DNA from: Cnuibacter physcomitrellae
GTDB lineage: Bacteria; Actinomycetota; Actinomycetes; Actinomycetales; Microbacteriaceae
DNA: 64,000 bases
Direction of reading: 5' to 3'
Assembly: GCF_014640535.1 (NCBI RefSeq)
Contig: NZ_BMHD01000001.1
Location: forward strand, 1,490,214 to 1,554,213
In this document: piece after piece, positions 10,102 to 18,634 of the stretch
Layout of the letters: each line of letters begins with the position of its first letter
How positions within the stretch are numbered: position 1 is the stretch's first letter
Made by a program: the position numbers and the translations under genes
The notes under the pieces: generated by a model
The model's database searches: none
Told to the model about the DNA's origin: nothing
What the model saw: only the letters and a program-made list of their open reading frames with translations

Positions 10102-10232
10102 TTATCCACACGTCATCCACAACCCGAGCACATTCCACGGCGTGTCTCCACAGGTTCTCCCCATGCACTTCCGCGCCGTTCCGCGCAGGGGCCCGAAACT
10201 GTGGAGAACCGGCTTTCCACGGCTGAGGATAA
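10102..10232. promoter_or_regulatory. cluster of DnaA-box-like 9-mers in the nrdH / M1 peptidase divergent region
   Basis: TTATCCACA (10102-10110) is a perfect DnaA box and TCATCCACA (10113-10121) differs at one base. On the opposite strand TGTGGAGAA (10200-10208) and TGAGGATAA (10224-10232) each differ at one base. GTCTCCACA (10144-10152) differs at two. Five such sites in 131 bp suggest DnaA control of nrdHIEF or a DnaA-titrating locus. Neither dnaA nor dnaN is in the window. The rest of the 9989-10371 gap shows only promoter-like sequence. Confidence 0.6.
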
Positions 10233-10371
10233 CCTCGACCACCGACGTCGCCGAGCTCGAGATTGCCGCCGTGTTTCGACCAGATGTCCGGCTGGGTCAT
10301 CCCGCCGTCCCTCTAGTAGGGTCCAGGCAATCGTGCGGGGAACGGACCTCGCACACCGACCTGGGGGAAAC

Positions 10372-12069
10372 GTGGACACGACCTGCGTTCTCGCCGCGAC
10401 CGGATTCGACGCGGCACCGATCCTGGCCTCCGCCGGCCTCCTCGCCATCGGCGCGGGCACGGCATGGCTCTTCATCAGACGAGGGAGGAGAGGAGCGGCG
10501 ACCTTCGCGCTCATCCCGCTCCTCCTCATGGCGCTCGTGCTGTCCACCGCCTCCACGCCGACCGCGAGCTTCGCTGCCGAGCCGTGCCCGGCCGGCACCA
10601 CCGCATCCCCGGCCCCGATGCCGCAGCCCACGAGCAGCCCGACCACGACGCCCGTCGACTACCAGCCGGGCGCCGCCGGGATCGGCGACTCCTACTATCC
10701 GCTCGACGGCAACGGCGGCTACGACGTCCAGGACTACGCGCTCGATCTCGCCTACGACCCGGCGACCGACGTGCTCTCCGGCACGGCAACCATCACCGCC
10801 ACCGCGACGCAGAACCTGTCGACGTTCAACCTCGACTTCGACGTCATCGCGAACGACGGCAGCGAGGCCATCGACATCTCCGCCATCACCGTGAACGGCG
10901 CGGACGCCGACTGGAGCCTGGCCACCACTCCGGTGAGCCTGGACACGGCGCAGCCCGACCCCGCGCTCGACCCCGCAGACGGAGCCACCCCGCCCCGTAC
11001 GGAGCTCACCGTGATCCCCTCCGCCGGCCTCGACATCGGCACGACGATCACCACCACGGTCGCGTACTCCGGCGTCCCGATCACGATCGACGACGCATTC
11101 GGACCAGCGGGCGTCTTCCACACCGCCGACGGCATGGTCGTCGTCGGTGAGCCGCGCGTCGCCGCGACCTGGTTCCCGTCGAACGACCACCCGGCCGACA
11201 AGGCGACCATGACCCTGCGGATGACCGTCGCCGACGGGCTCGAGGTGGTCGGCAACGGCCGACTCGTCGGAGTCACCCCGGCGGCAGCGGGAACCTCGAC
11301 GTGGGAGTGGCGGATGGATCAGCCGATGGCGCCCTACCTCGCCACCGCGACCGTGGGCGCCTACACGACGACCACGACGACCGTCGACGGCATCACCTAC
11401 GTCGACGCGATCGCAGACTCGCTCGTGGGCACCCAGGCGGGGACTGATGCCGCCGCCGTGTTCGCGAAGGAGCCGGAGATCGTGTCCTACCTCTCGACGC
11501 TGTTCGGCCCCTACCCCTTCGCGGAGTCGGGCGGCCTGGCCGTGGACGTACCGAACCTCTACTTCGCGCTCGAGAACCAGACCAGACCGATCTACCCCGG
11601 AGCACCTGACGAGTCCACGGTCGTCCACGAGCTGGCACACCAGTGGTACGGCGATGACGTGTCTCTGTCCCGCTGGTCGGACATCTGGCTCAACGAGGGC
11701 TTCGCGACCTACGCGGAGTGGATGTGGAGCGAGCACACCGGCGGCTCCACCGCGCAGCAGCTGTTCGACCAGCAGTACTCGCGGTCGGCGAGCTCCTCCT
11801 TCTGGGCCCACGAGGTCGCCGACCCCGGTCCGGCAGGGATCTTCGACGGCTACACGTACAACCGCGGAGCCATGACGCTGCACGCGCTGCGCCTCGAGGT
11901 CGGTGACGACGCGTTCTTCGCCATCCTCCAGGGCTGGGCGTCGGGCAACGCGGGCGGCAACGGCACCACGGAGGAGTTCATCGCCTACGCGGAGCAGGTG
12001 TCGGGGCAGGACCTCGGCGACCTCTTCACCGCGTGGCTGTACACCCCGTCGAAGCCCGCCCTGGACTGA
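10372..12069 (+). CDS. M1-family zinc metallopeptidase, membrane-anchored or secreted
   Basis: 565 residues from GTG 10372-10374 behind GGGGGAA. The peptidase core shows the gluzincin motif HELAHQWYGD, then NEGFATYAEW with the third zinc-ligand Glu 18 residues on, and ALENQ in place of the usual GxMEN exopeptidase loop. An M1 beta-sandwich domain precedes it, and the large C-terminal helical domain of classical aminopeptidases N is missing. The N-terminus is odd: LAATG, a hydrophobic stretch and RRGRRG look like a C-terminal sortase signal placed at the front. A second hydrophobic segment and an AxA-type cleavage site (ASFAAEPC) follow. It probably trims peptides outside the membrane. Confidence 0.85.
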   Translation: MDTTCVLAATGFDAAPILASAGLLAIGAGTAWLFIRRGRRGAATFALIPLLLMALVLSTASTPTASFAAEPCPAGTTASPAPMPQPTSSPTTTPVDYQPGAAGIGDSYYPLDGNGGYDVQDYALDLAYDPATDVLSGTATITATATQNLSTFNLDFDVIANDGSEAIDISAITVNGADADWSLATTPVSLDTAQPDPALDPADGATPPRTELTVIPSAGLDIGTTITTTVAYSGVPITIDDAFGPAGVFHTADGMVVVGEPRVAATWFPSNDHPADKATMTLRMTVADGLEVVGNGRLVGVTPAAAGTSTWEWRMDQPMAPYLATATVGAYTTTTTTVDGITYVDAIADSLVGTQAGTDAAAVFAKEPEIVSYLSTLFGPYPFAESGGLAVDVPNLYFALENQTRPIYPGAPDESTVVHELAHQWYGDDVSLSRWSDIWLNEGFATYAEWMWSEHTGGSTAQQLFDQQYSRSASSSFWAHEVADPGPAGIFDGYTYNRGAMTLHALRLEVGDDAFFAILQGWASGNAGGNGTTEEFIAYAEQVSGQDLGDLFTAWLYTPSKPALD

Positions 12070-12085
12070 GTCGGCCGCGCTTCAT

Positions 12086-12138
12086 CACCGAATACGGCAA
12101 AGCCCCGCGTATATCGCGGGGCTTTGCCGTATTCGGTG
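12086..12138. terminator. 24-bp perfect bidirectional terminator
   Basis: A 24-bp perfect inverted repeat (12086-12109 with 12115-12138) encloses a 5-nt TATAT loop. It contains GGCAAAGCCCCGCG and its complement. It serves both the plus-strand M1 peptidase gene and the minus-strand metB gene. Confidence 0.9.
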
Positions 12139-12161
12139 TCGAAGCGACGACGATCGGCGCG

Positions 12162-13316
12162 TCAGCGGCGCGGGAGGGCTCGATCGAGGTCGGCGAGCAG
12201 GTCGGAGAGCGACTCGATGCCCACCGAGAGCCGCACCAGGTTCGCCGGCACCTCGAGCGGGGTGCCGACCACCGATGCGTGCGTCATCTCGGTCGGGTAG
12301 CCGATGAGCGACTCCACACCTCCGAGCGACTCGGCGAGCGAGAACAGCTCCGTCGACTCGGCGAACCGCCGGGCGGCCTTCGGGCCGCCGCGGAGCGCGA
12401 CCGAGATCATGCCGCCGAACGACCGCATCTGACGCGCGGCGAGCTCGTGTCCGGGATGCGTGGACAGGCCCGGGTAGTACACCGCCTCGACGGCGGGGTG
12501 GCCGACCAGGTGCTCTGCGATCGCCTGCGCGTTCTCGGAGTGGCGGTCCATGCGCACCGCGAGGGTCTTGATGCCGCGGGTGGTGAGCCAGGCGTCCATC
12601 GGCGACGACACCGCGCCCACCGCGAACTGCTGGAACGCCACGGCCTTCGCGAGCTCGTCGTCGTTCAGCACGATGGCTCCGCCGAGCACGTCGGAGTGAC
12701 CGCCCAGGTACTTCGTCGTCGAGTGCACCACCACGTCGGCGCCGAGCGCCAGCGGCTGCTGCAGGTACGGCGAGGCGAAGGTGTTGTCGACGACGACGAG
12801 CGCGCCCGCGGCGTGCCCGATCTCGGCGAGCTCGGCGATGTCGCTGATCTTCATCAGCGGGTTCGACGGCGTCTCGACCCAGAGCACCTTCGCGCTCGAG
12901 TCTGCCACCGCCTTCGCCACGGCCGAGAGGTCGCTCATCTCGACGGTCACGTTCTCGACGCCCCAGGCGCCGTGGACGCGCTCGATCAGCCGGTGGGTGC
13001 CGCCGTACGCGTCGTTGCCGAGCACGACACGGTCGCCGGGCTTCAGCGCGGAGCGGATCAGTGCATCCTCGGCCGCGAGGCCCGACGAGAAGCTGATGGC
13101 GTGCGCGGCGCCCTCGATCGCGGCGAGCTGCTGCTCGAGCGCCGTGCGCGTCGGGTTTCCGCTGCGGTTGTACTCGTATCCGCCGCGAAGGCCCCCGATT
13201 CCGTCCTGGACGAAGGTGGAGGTCTGGTAGATCGGCGGGATGATCGCGCCGGTGGTGGGGTCGAAGGCCTGTCCGGCGTGGATCGCCGCGGTCTCGAAGC
13301 CCTGGGGGGAAGCCAT
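12162..13316 (-). CDS. metB: cystathionine gamma-synthase / gamma-lyase family PLP enzyme
   Basis: 384 residues, full length for the Cys/Met metabolism PLP family. The PLP lysine lies in HSTTKYLGGHSD, and the substrate-pocket segments ETPSNPLMKISD and YEYNRSGNPTRTALE are intact. Alone, such a protein would be assigned to cystathionine synthesis from O-succinyl- or O-acetylhomoserine. Placed 41 bp after cbs it may instead, or also, cleave cystathionine to cysteine, since actinobacterial MetB enzymes can do both. The direction of flux cannot be read from sequence. Confidence 0.9.
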   Translation of the reverse strand: MASPQGFETAAIHAGQAFDPTTGAIIPPIYQTSTFVQDGIGGLRGGYEYNRSGNPTRTALEQQLAAIEGAAHAISFSSGLAAEDALIRSALKPGDRVVLGNDAYGGTHRLIERVHGAWGVENVTVEMSDLSAVAKAVADSSAKVLWVETPSNPLMKISDIAELAEIGHAAGALVVVDNTFASPYLQQPLALGADVVVHSTTKYLGGHSDVLGGAIVLNDDELAKAVAFQQFAVGAVSSPMDAWLTTRGIKTLAVRMDRHSENAQAIAEHLVGHPAVEAVYYPGLSTHPGHELAARQMRSFGGMISVALRGGPKAARRFAESTELFSLAESLGGVESLIGYPTEMTHASVVGTPLEVPANLVRLSVGIESLSDLLADLDRALPRR

Positions 13317-13357
13317 GGTCGTGCTCCTGGGTCTGAAGGTCGGAGAGTCGGGAGGGG

Positions 13358-14728
13358 TCAGGACGCTTCGCTGAGGAAGGTGAGGAGGTCCTGTCGGGTG
13401 ATGACGGTGACGGGCTTGCCGTCATCGGTGACGAGGAGCGCGCTGGCCTCGCCGAGCTGCTCCCAGGCCGACTGGACGGGCTCGTTGGCGCCGATCGTCG
13501 GGAACGCGGCGTCGACGAAGTCGCCCACCTTGTCGGACATCGACGCGCGGCCCGCGAACAGGTGTCCGAGCAGCGTGTCCTCCGAGAGCGCGCCGACGAC
13601 CTCGCCGAGCACGACGGGCGGCTCGGCCGAGAGCACGGGCAGCTGCGAGACGCCGTAGGTCGACATGATGCCGATCGCGTCGTGCACGGTCTCGCTCGGA
13701 TGCGTGTGCACCAGATCCGGGAGCGCCCCGTTCTTGCCCGCGAGGACGTCGCGCACGGTGGCGCCCTCGGAGGCGGGTGCGAAGCCGTAGGAGCGCATCC
13801 ACTTGTCGTTGAAGATCTTGCCGAGGTATCCGCGGCCGCCGTCGGGCAGCAGCACGACGACGATCGCGTCGGCGGGGAGGTCGGCAGCCGCCTTGAGCGC
13901 GACGGAGACCGCGAGGCCCGAGGATCCGCCGACGAGGAGGCCCTCCTCGCGGGCGAGCCGGCGGGTCATCTCGAACGACTCGGCGTCGCTGGAGGCGATG
14001 ACCTGGTCGACGACGCTCGGGTCGTAGGCGCTCGGCCAGAAGTCCTCGCCCACGCCCTCGGTGAGGTACGGGCGCCCGGTGCCGCCGGAGTAGACGGAGC
14101 CCTCCGGGTCGGCGCCGATGATCTGGACGCGTCCGTCGGACACCTCCTTGAGGTACCGACCGGTACCGCTGATGGTGCCGCCCGTGCCGACGCCCGCCAC
14201 GAAGTGGGTGACGCGGCCGTCGGTGTCGCGCCAGATCTCGGGACCGGTGGTCTCGTAGTGGCTGAGCGGCCCGTTCTGGTTGGCGTACTGGTTGGGCTTG
14301 AACGCGCCGGGGATCTCCCGCGCGAGGCGGTCGGACACCGAGTAGTAGGAGTCCGGGTCCTCGGGCGCGACGGCGGTCGGGGTGACCACGATCTCGGCGC
14401 CGTAGGCGGTGAGCACGTTGCGCTTGTCCTCGCCCACCTTGTCGGGGAGGACGAACACGCAGCGGTAGCCGCGCTGCTGCGCGACGAGCGCGAGGCCCAC
14501 CCCGGTGTTGCCCGAGGTGGGCTCGACGATCGTCCCGCCGGGCTTCAGCTTGCCCTCCCGCTCAGCGGCGTCGATGATGCGGGTCGCGATGCGGTCCTTG
14601 GACGAGCCTCCCGGGTTCAGGTACTCGACCTTCACGAGCACGGTGGCGGCGATCCCGTCCGTGACGCGGTTCAGTTTGACCAGGGGGGTGTTGCCCACCA
14701 GGTCGATGACGCTCTCTGCGTATTCCAT
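13358..14728 (-). CDS. cbs: cystathionine beta-synthase
   Basis: 456 residues: an N-terminal PLP fold-type II domain with the Schiff-base lysine in GGSSKDRIA and the PLP-phosphate loop (GVGTGGTISG), then two C-terminal CBS (Bateman) repeats from about residue 330, which often bind adenosyl ligands. It condenses homocysteine with serine to give cystathionine in reverse transsulfuration. It is first in an operon with metB. Upstream lies a 10-codon ORF with tandem Cys codons, so the operon is probably tuned to cysteine supply. Confidence 0.93.
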   Translation of the reverse strand: MEYAESVIDLVGNTPLVKLNRVTDGIAATVLVKVEYLNPGGSSKDRIATRIIDAAEREGKLKPGGTIVEPTSGNTGVGLALVAQQRGYRCVFVLPDKVGEDKRNVLTAYGAEIVVTPTAVAPEDPDSYYSVSDRLAREIPGAFKPNQYANQNGPLSHYETTGPEIWRDTDGRVTHFVAGVGTGGTISGTGRYLKEVSDGRVQIIGADPEGSVYSGGTGRPYLTEGVGEDFWPSAYDPSVVDQVIASSDAESFEMTRRLAREEGLLVGGSSGLAVSVALKAAADLPADAIVVVLLPDGGRGYLGKIFNDKWMRSYGFAPASEGATVRDVLAGKNGALPDLVHTHPSETVHDAIGIMSTYGVSQLPVLSAEPPVVLGEVVGALSEDTLLGHLFAGRASMSDKVGDFVDAAFPTIGANEPVQSAWEQLGEASALLVTDDGKPVTVITRQDLLTFLSEAS

Positions 14729-14826
14729 GATGTCCTTCGGTGCACGCAGCCGCGGCGACGCTCAAGCGGCGTCGAAGGCTGCGAGGCGGCGGCTGGTCGT
14801 GACGGGGTCGTCGGAGTGGTCGTCGC

Positions 14827-14859
14827 TCAGCGACGACAACACCGGAACCCTGCGAACAT
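14827..14859 (-). CDS. leaderless Cys-Cys leader peptide (uORF) of cbs-metB
   Basis: A 10-codon ORF, MFAGFRCCRR-stop, starts at ATG 14857-14859, 98 bp before the cbs start. It has no Shine-Dalgarno. A TAGACT hexamer ends 7 nt before the ATG, so the transcript would begin at the A of the ATG. Adjacent Cys codons (TGT TGT) just before the stop fit the cysteine-responsive attenuator ORFs described upstream of sulphur genes in mycobacteria: slow decoding at low Cys-tRNA would change the downstream RNA fold. A hairpin (GTCGTCGCTGAGCGACGAC) overlaps its stop. Confidence 0.6.
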   Translation of the reverse strand: MFAGFRCCRR

Positions 14860-14872
14860 GACGTCGAGTCTA
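14860..14872 (-). promoter_or_regulatory. promoter -10 element for the leaderless uORF / cbs-metB
   Basis: On the minus strand TAGACT (14872-14867) fits the actinobacterial TANNNT -10 element and is followed by 7 nt to the uORF ATG. It overlaps the stop codon of the upstream ABC exporter gene. No convincing -35 is visible, as is common for this promoter class. Confidence 0.5.
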
Positions 14873-16792
14873 GCGGACGGCGGGCGAGACCACATCGAGC
14901 TGCTGCGCATACAGCGCCGCGTAGGCGCCGCCTCGCTCCAGGAGCTCGCCGTGCGTGCCGCTCTCGACGATGCGGCCGCCGTCGACGACGAAGATCACGT
15001 CGGCCCCGACGATGGTCGAGAGCCGGTGGGCGATCGCGATGGTCGTGCGGCCGTGGCTGGCGTTGTCGAGCGCATCCTGCACCACCCGCTCGGAGATCGA
15101 GTCGAGGGCGCTGGTCGCCTCGTCGAGGATGAGGATGGCCGGGTCCTTCAGCAGCACCCGCGCGATCGCGATCCGCTGCTTCTCGCCGCCGGAGAGCCGG
15201 TAGCCGCGCTCCCCCACCACGGTGTCGTACCCGTCGGGGAAGCTCATGATGCGCTCGTGGATGTTCGCCCGCGTCGCCGCGTCGATCAGCTCGGCGTCGG
15301 TGGCGTCGGGCCGGGCGTACCGCAGGTTCTCGCCGATGGTCGCGTGGAAGAGGTACGTCTCCTGGCTCACCACCCCGAGCTGCGCGATGAGCGACTCGTG
15401 CGTGACGTCGCGGACGTCCTCGCCGTCGACGAGCACCGCCCCCTCGGTCACGTCGTACAGGCGGGGCACGAGGTAGGAGACGGTGGTCTTCCCCGCCCCC
15501 GACGGACCGACGAACGCGGCGAACTGCCCGGGCTCGATGGTGAGCGAGACGCGGTCGAGGGTGGGATGCTCGCGCTCGCCGTCGGGGTACACGAACGTGA
15601 CGTCGCGGAGCTCCACGCGCCCGGCGTCGGCTGGCGGCAGGGCGCGCGCGTCGGGCTTGTCGACGATCGCCGGTCGGAGGTCGAGGTACTCGAAGATGCG
15701 GGCGAAGAGCGCCCCGGACGTCTGGAGGTCGAGCCCCACGCGCATCAGGCCGAGCAGCGGCCACATCAGCCGCGCCTGCACCGTGGTGAACGCGACGATG
15801 GTGCCCGCGGTGATGTCGACGCCGCCGACGATGAGGTAGGCCGACACCACGTAGACGATGGCGGGCACGATGCTGAGGATGATCTGCACCATCGCGAAGA
15901 ACCACTGGCCCGTCATCTGCTGACGGATGGCCAGCCCGATCTGATTGCGGTTCTCGTCGGCGTAGCGGCCGATCTCGGCGCTCTGCCGGTTGAAGCTCTT
16001 GGCCAGGAGGATGCCCGAGACGCTCAGCGTCTCCTGCGTGATCGCCGTCATCTCCGACAGCGACTCCTGCGTCTGCCCGGCGATGCGAGCGCGCACCTGA
16101 CCGACGCGGCGCTGCACCCAGACCAGCAGCGGCATCAGGATCACGGCCACGAGCGTGAGCTGCCAGCTGAGGAGGAGCATGGCGACCAGGGCCGCGATCA
16201 CGGTGACGGTGTTGCCGAGGACGCTCGCGACCGTGTTGGTGAGCACGTTGGCCACGCCGCCCACGTCGTTCTGCAGGCGCGACTGGATGACACCCGTCTT
16301 CGTGCGGGTGAAGAAGGCGAGCTCCATCCGCTGCAGGTGGGTGAACAGACGCACGCGGAGGTCGCCCATCACGTGGTTGCCGACCTTCGCGGTGAGGAAG
16401 GTCTGCCACACACCGAGCGCGGCCCCGACGATCCAGATGAGGACCATGAGACCCACGAGCTCGAGCAGGACGGGCAGGTTGGGACCGCCCTCCGCGGGGA
16501 AGAGCCCCACGTCGAAGGCCTGCTCGGTCAGGAGCGGCGGGATCACCGTGAGCCCGGCGGTGACGAGCACGAGGATGCCCGTGACGATGAGCTCGCCGCG
16601 GTAGGGGGTGAAGAGCTCGGAGATCCGGCGGAAGAGATGCGGGATGTGCGGGGCGTCGGCGTTCGCGGCGCGCTGAGCAGCCGCGTCGCCGCTCGACACA
16701 CGGCCTCCGCCGCCACCACCGGCGCCACCGCCTGCGGGGCGCGATCCGCCGCGCATCCCGCCCGCGGCGGCGATGTCGCCCATCCGTCCCAT
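14870..16792 (-). CDS. ABC exporter, fused permease-ATPase half-transporter
   Basis: About 640 residues: a Gly/Arg-rich N-terminus, six transmembrane helices of the type 1 exporter fold (about 75-380), and a nucleotide-binding domain with Walker A GPSGAGKTT, signature LSGGEKQR, Walker B ILILDEATSALD and the H-loop IAIAHRLST. It likely works as a homodimer exporting a lipid or drug-like substrate; sequence alone does not tell which. The start is uncertain: ATG 16790-16792 is used, GTG at 16810 is an alternative, and longer versions would run into the palindrome at 16884-16922. Confidence 0.88.
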   Translation of the reverse strand: MGRMGDIAAAGGMRGGSRPAGGGAGGGGGGRVSSGDAAAQRAANADAPHIPHLFRRISELFTPYRGELIVTGILVLVTAGLTVIPPLLTEQAFDVGLFPAEGGPNLPVLLELVGLMVLIWIVGAALGVWQTFLTAKVGNHVMGDLRVRLFTHLQRMELAFFTRTKTGVIQSRLQNDVGGVANVLTNTVASVLGNTVTVIAALVAMLLLSWQLTLVAVILMPLLVWVQRRVGQVRARIAGQTQESLSEMTAITQETLSVSGILLAKSFNRQSAEIGRYADENRNQIGLAIRQQMTGQWFFAMVQIILSIVPAIVYVVSAYLIVGGVDITAGTIVAFTTVQARLMWPLLGLMRVGLDLQTSGALFARIFEYLDLRPAIVDKPDARALPPADAGRVELRDVTFVYPDGEREHPTLDRVSLTIEPGQFAAFVGPSGAGKTTVSYLVPRLYDVTEGAVLVDGEDVRDVTHESLIAQLGVVSQETYLFHATIGENLRYARPDATDAELIDAATRANIHERIMSFPDGYDTVVGERGYRLSGGEKQRIAIARVLLKDPAILILDEATSALDSISERVVQDALDNASHGRTTIAIAHRLSTIVGADVIFVVDGGRIVESGTHGELLERGGAYAALYAQQLDVVSPAVR

Positions 16793-16883
16793 GCCACTCA
16801 CGCCGCTCACCCTACGCCGCGCCGCCGACGGCCCGGCCCCTGTCCGCCGAGGGCTGACAGGCCCCCGCGCTTTCGCGGCCTTT

Positions 16884-16922
16884 CTGACCTTTCGCGCGTC
16901 CACTGACCGCGCGAAAGGTCAG
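16884..16922 (-). terminator. 15-bp perfect hairpin after the DUF4232 gene
   Basis: CTGACCTTTCGCGCG (16884-16898) pairs perfectly with CGCGCGAAAGGTCAG (16908-16922) across a 9-nt loop. It lies 25 bp past the DUF4232 stop on the minus strand. The arm core CCTTTCGC recurs in the hairpin at 50288-50347. Confidence 0.75.
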
Positions 16923-16946
16923 AGAGGCAGCGAAACCCGGGGGGGG

Positions 16947-17603
16947 TCAGTTCTGCTGCACGGCTCCGACGCGGAGCTGCTGGATGCCGGACTCGGCGCA
17001 GGCGCCGTAGGAGGCGTCGGGGAGGTAGAGGGCGCCGGAGGCGTCGGGCGGGTAGACGCGGAAGCCGTCGACGACGGTCGGGGTGCATCCGTCGTAGTTG
17101 CCCGCCTCGCCGATCGTGAGCAGCGAGTACGCCGAGTCGCCGGGGTTCAGCGTGAGGGTCTCGACCCGGACGGTCGGGTCGGGGATCGCCGCGGCGCCGA
17201 TCTGGGTGCCGTTCTGGTCGCCGACGAACATGACCTGAGGGTATCCGCTCATGGTGCACGTCGTGGAGGACGTGTTGGAGAAGACCAGCTGCAGCACGGT
17301 CGACCCCGCCGTGCCCTGCGGGTCGGAGGCGCGCACCGCCAACTGCTCCGGCGTGCAGGCCCCGCCCGCCGTGGGGGTCGAGGTCGGCGTCGGAGTCGGG
17401 GTCGGTGTCGGCGTCGCGGACGGCGTCGGAGTCGCGGTCGTGGGCGCCGGCGTGGGAGCCGCGGACCCGCCCTGGAGGGAGACCACGACGAGCCCCACGG
17501 CGGCGACCACGATCCCCAGGCCGACGACGATCGCGAGGACGATCGTGGCGATCCGCCACCCGTTGCCCTGTGGCATGGACCCGGATGTGCGCGGATCGGT
17601 CAC
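16947..17603 (-). CDS. membrane-anchored DUF4232 protein
   Basis: 218 residues: a short cytoplasmic tail, one transmembrane helix (about 18-43), a Pro/Thr linker made of TPTP repeats (about 50-78), then a DUF4232 beta-sandwich domain. Three of the domain's four cysteines lie in ACTPEQ, TTCTMSGYP and YDGCTP, and the fourth in GACAES, probably giving two disulphides. The DUF4232 domain is common in actinobacterial lipoproteins and has no established activity. It lies between the sugar-uptake operon and the ABC exporter with no evident partner. Confidence 0.8.
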   Translation of the reverse strand: MTDPRTSGSMPQGNGWRIATIVLAIVVGLGIVVAAVGLVVVSLQGGSAAPTPAPTTATPTPSATPTPTPTPTPTSTPTAGGACTPEQLAVRASDPQGTAGSTVLQLVFSNTSSTTCTMSGYPQVMFVGDQNGTQIGAAAIPDPTVRVETLTLNPGDSAYSLLTIGEAGNYDGCTPTVVDGFRVYPPDASGALYLPDASYGACAESGIQQLRVGAVQQN

Positions 17604-17650
17604 GATCGTCCCCCTGCGTCAGATGAAGATGCGGCGTCGGCCGAGGAGCA

Positions 17651-18634
17651 TCAGCCCTTCGTCGAACCGGCGAGGAGCCCTCGCACGAAGAACCGCTGCA
17701 GCGCGAAGAACACGATGAGCGGGACGATGATGGCGACGAACGCACCGGCGGTGAGAAGGTACCATTCCTGCCCGCGCGACCCGGTGATCTCCGCGAGGAG
17801 TTTCGTGATCGGAGCGATCGAGCCGTCGGCGAAGATCAGCGCCACCAGCAGGTCGTTCCAGACCCACAGGAACTGGAAGATCGCGAACGACGCCAGGGCC
17901 GGCATGGTCAGCGGCAGGATGATGCGGAAGAAGATCTGCCCGTGACCGGCGCCGTCGACGCGTGCCGCCTCGATGACCTCGCGCGGGATCTCCGAGACGA
18001 AGTTGTGCAGCAGGAAGATCGCCAGCGGGAGCGCGAAGATCGAGTGCGCGATCCACACCTGCGAGAACGTCCCGTTGGAGGGCACGCCCGCGAAGATGAA
18101 GTCGTTGCCGACGACCACACCGCGCGAGAACAGGCTGAGCAGCGGCACCAGCGCCATCTGGATCGGCACGATCTGCAGCGCGAAGACGCCGATGAACAGC
18201 CAGTCCTTGCCCTTGAAGTCGATCCAGGCGAAGGCGTAGGCGGCCAGCGAGGCGATGGCCAGCGGGATGAGCGTGGCCGGGATGGTGATCGCGATCGAGT
18301 TGATGAACGACGAGGCGATCGTGACCTGCGAGTTGCCCGCCCCGAGCACGGCCGAGTAGTTGTCGAGCGTGAAGCCCCAGTTCGAGAAGATCGTCCACCA
18401 GCCGCTGGTCTGGATGTCCTGGTTGGGCCGGAACGACGAGACGAGCAGTCCGAAGGTGGGGATCGTCCACAGCACGGCGATGATGAGCGCCGCGATGGTG
18501 GCCCCGCGCGAGGTCAGGCGGCGCTTGGTGCGCTTCGCCATCGTCTCCTCGCGCTCGATCTCCGCCTCTCCCCCGCGGAGCTGGCTGCGGGTGGACGGGT
18601 CGACCGGCAGGTCGATCGGCTGGACGGCGCTCAT
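17651..18634 (-). CDS. sugar ABC transporter permease (MalG-type)
   Basis: 327 residues with six predicted transmembrane helices and the EAA loop that contacts the ATPase (EVIEAARVDGAGHGQIFFRI). This is the second permease of a carbohydrate uptake system. Its ATG overlaps the TGA of the preceding permease (ATGA at 18631-18634), showing tight coupling. The N-terminal 35 residues are hydrophilic. The substrate is probably an oligosaccharide or alpha-glucoside, inferred from similarity to AglG/MalG proteins. Confidence 0.9.
   Translation of the reverse strand: MSAVQPIDLPVDPSTRSQLRGGEAEIEREETMAKRTKRRLTSRGATIAALIIAVLWTIPTFGLLVSSFRPNQDIQTSGWWTIFSNWGFTLDNYSAVLGAGNSQVTIASSFINSIAITIPATLIPLAIASLAAYAFAWIDFKGKDWLFIGVFALQIVPIQMALVPLLSLFSRGVVVGNDFIFAGVPSNGTFSQVWIAHSIFALPLAIFLLHNFVSEIPREVIEAARVDGAGHGQIFFRIILPLTMPALASFAIFQFLWVWNDLLVALIFADGSIAPITKLLAEITGSRGQEWYLLTAGAFVAIIVPLIVFFALQRFFVRGLLAGSTKG

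Noticed and set aside
10102-10232. Chromosomal origin of replication
   Set aside because: DnaA-like boxes are clustered, but dnaA, dnaN, recF and an AT-rich unwinding element are absent; nrd regulation or DnaA titration fits better.
14729-14826. SAM or cobalamin riboswitch before cbs
   Set aside because: I could not find the conserved cores of either class; the Cys-codon leader ORF explains the leader better.
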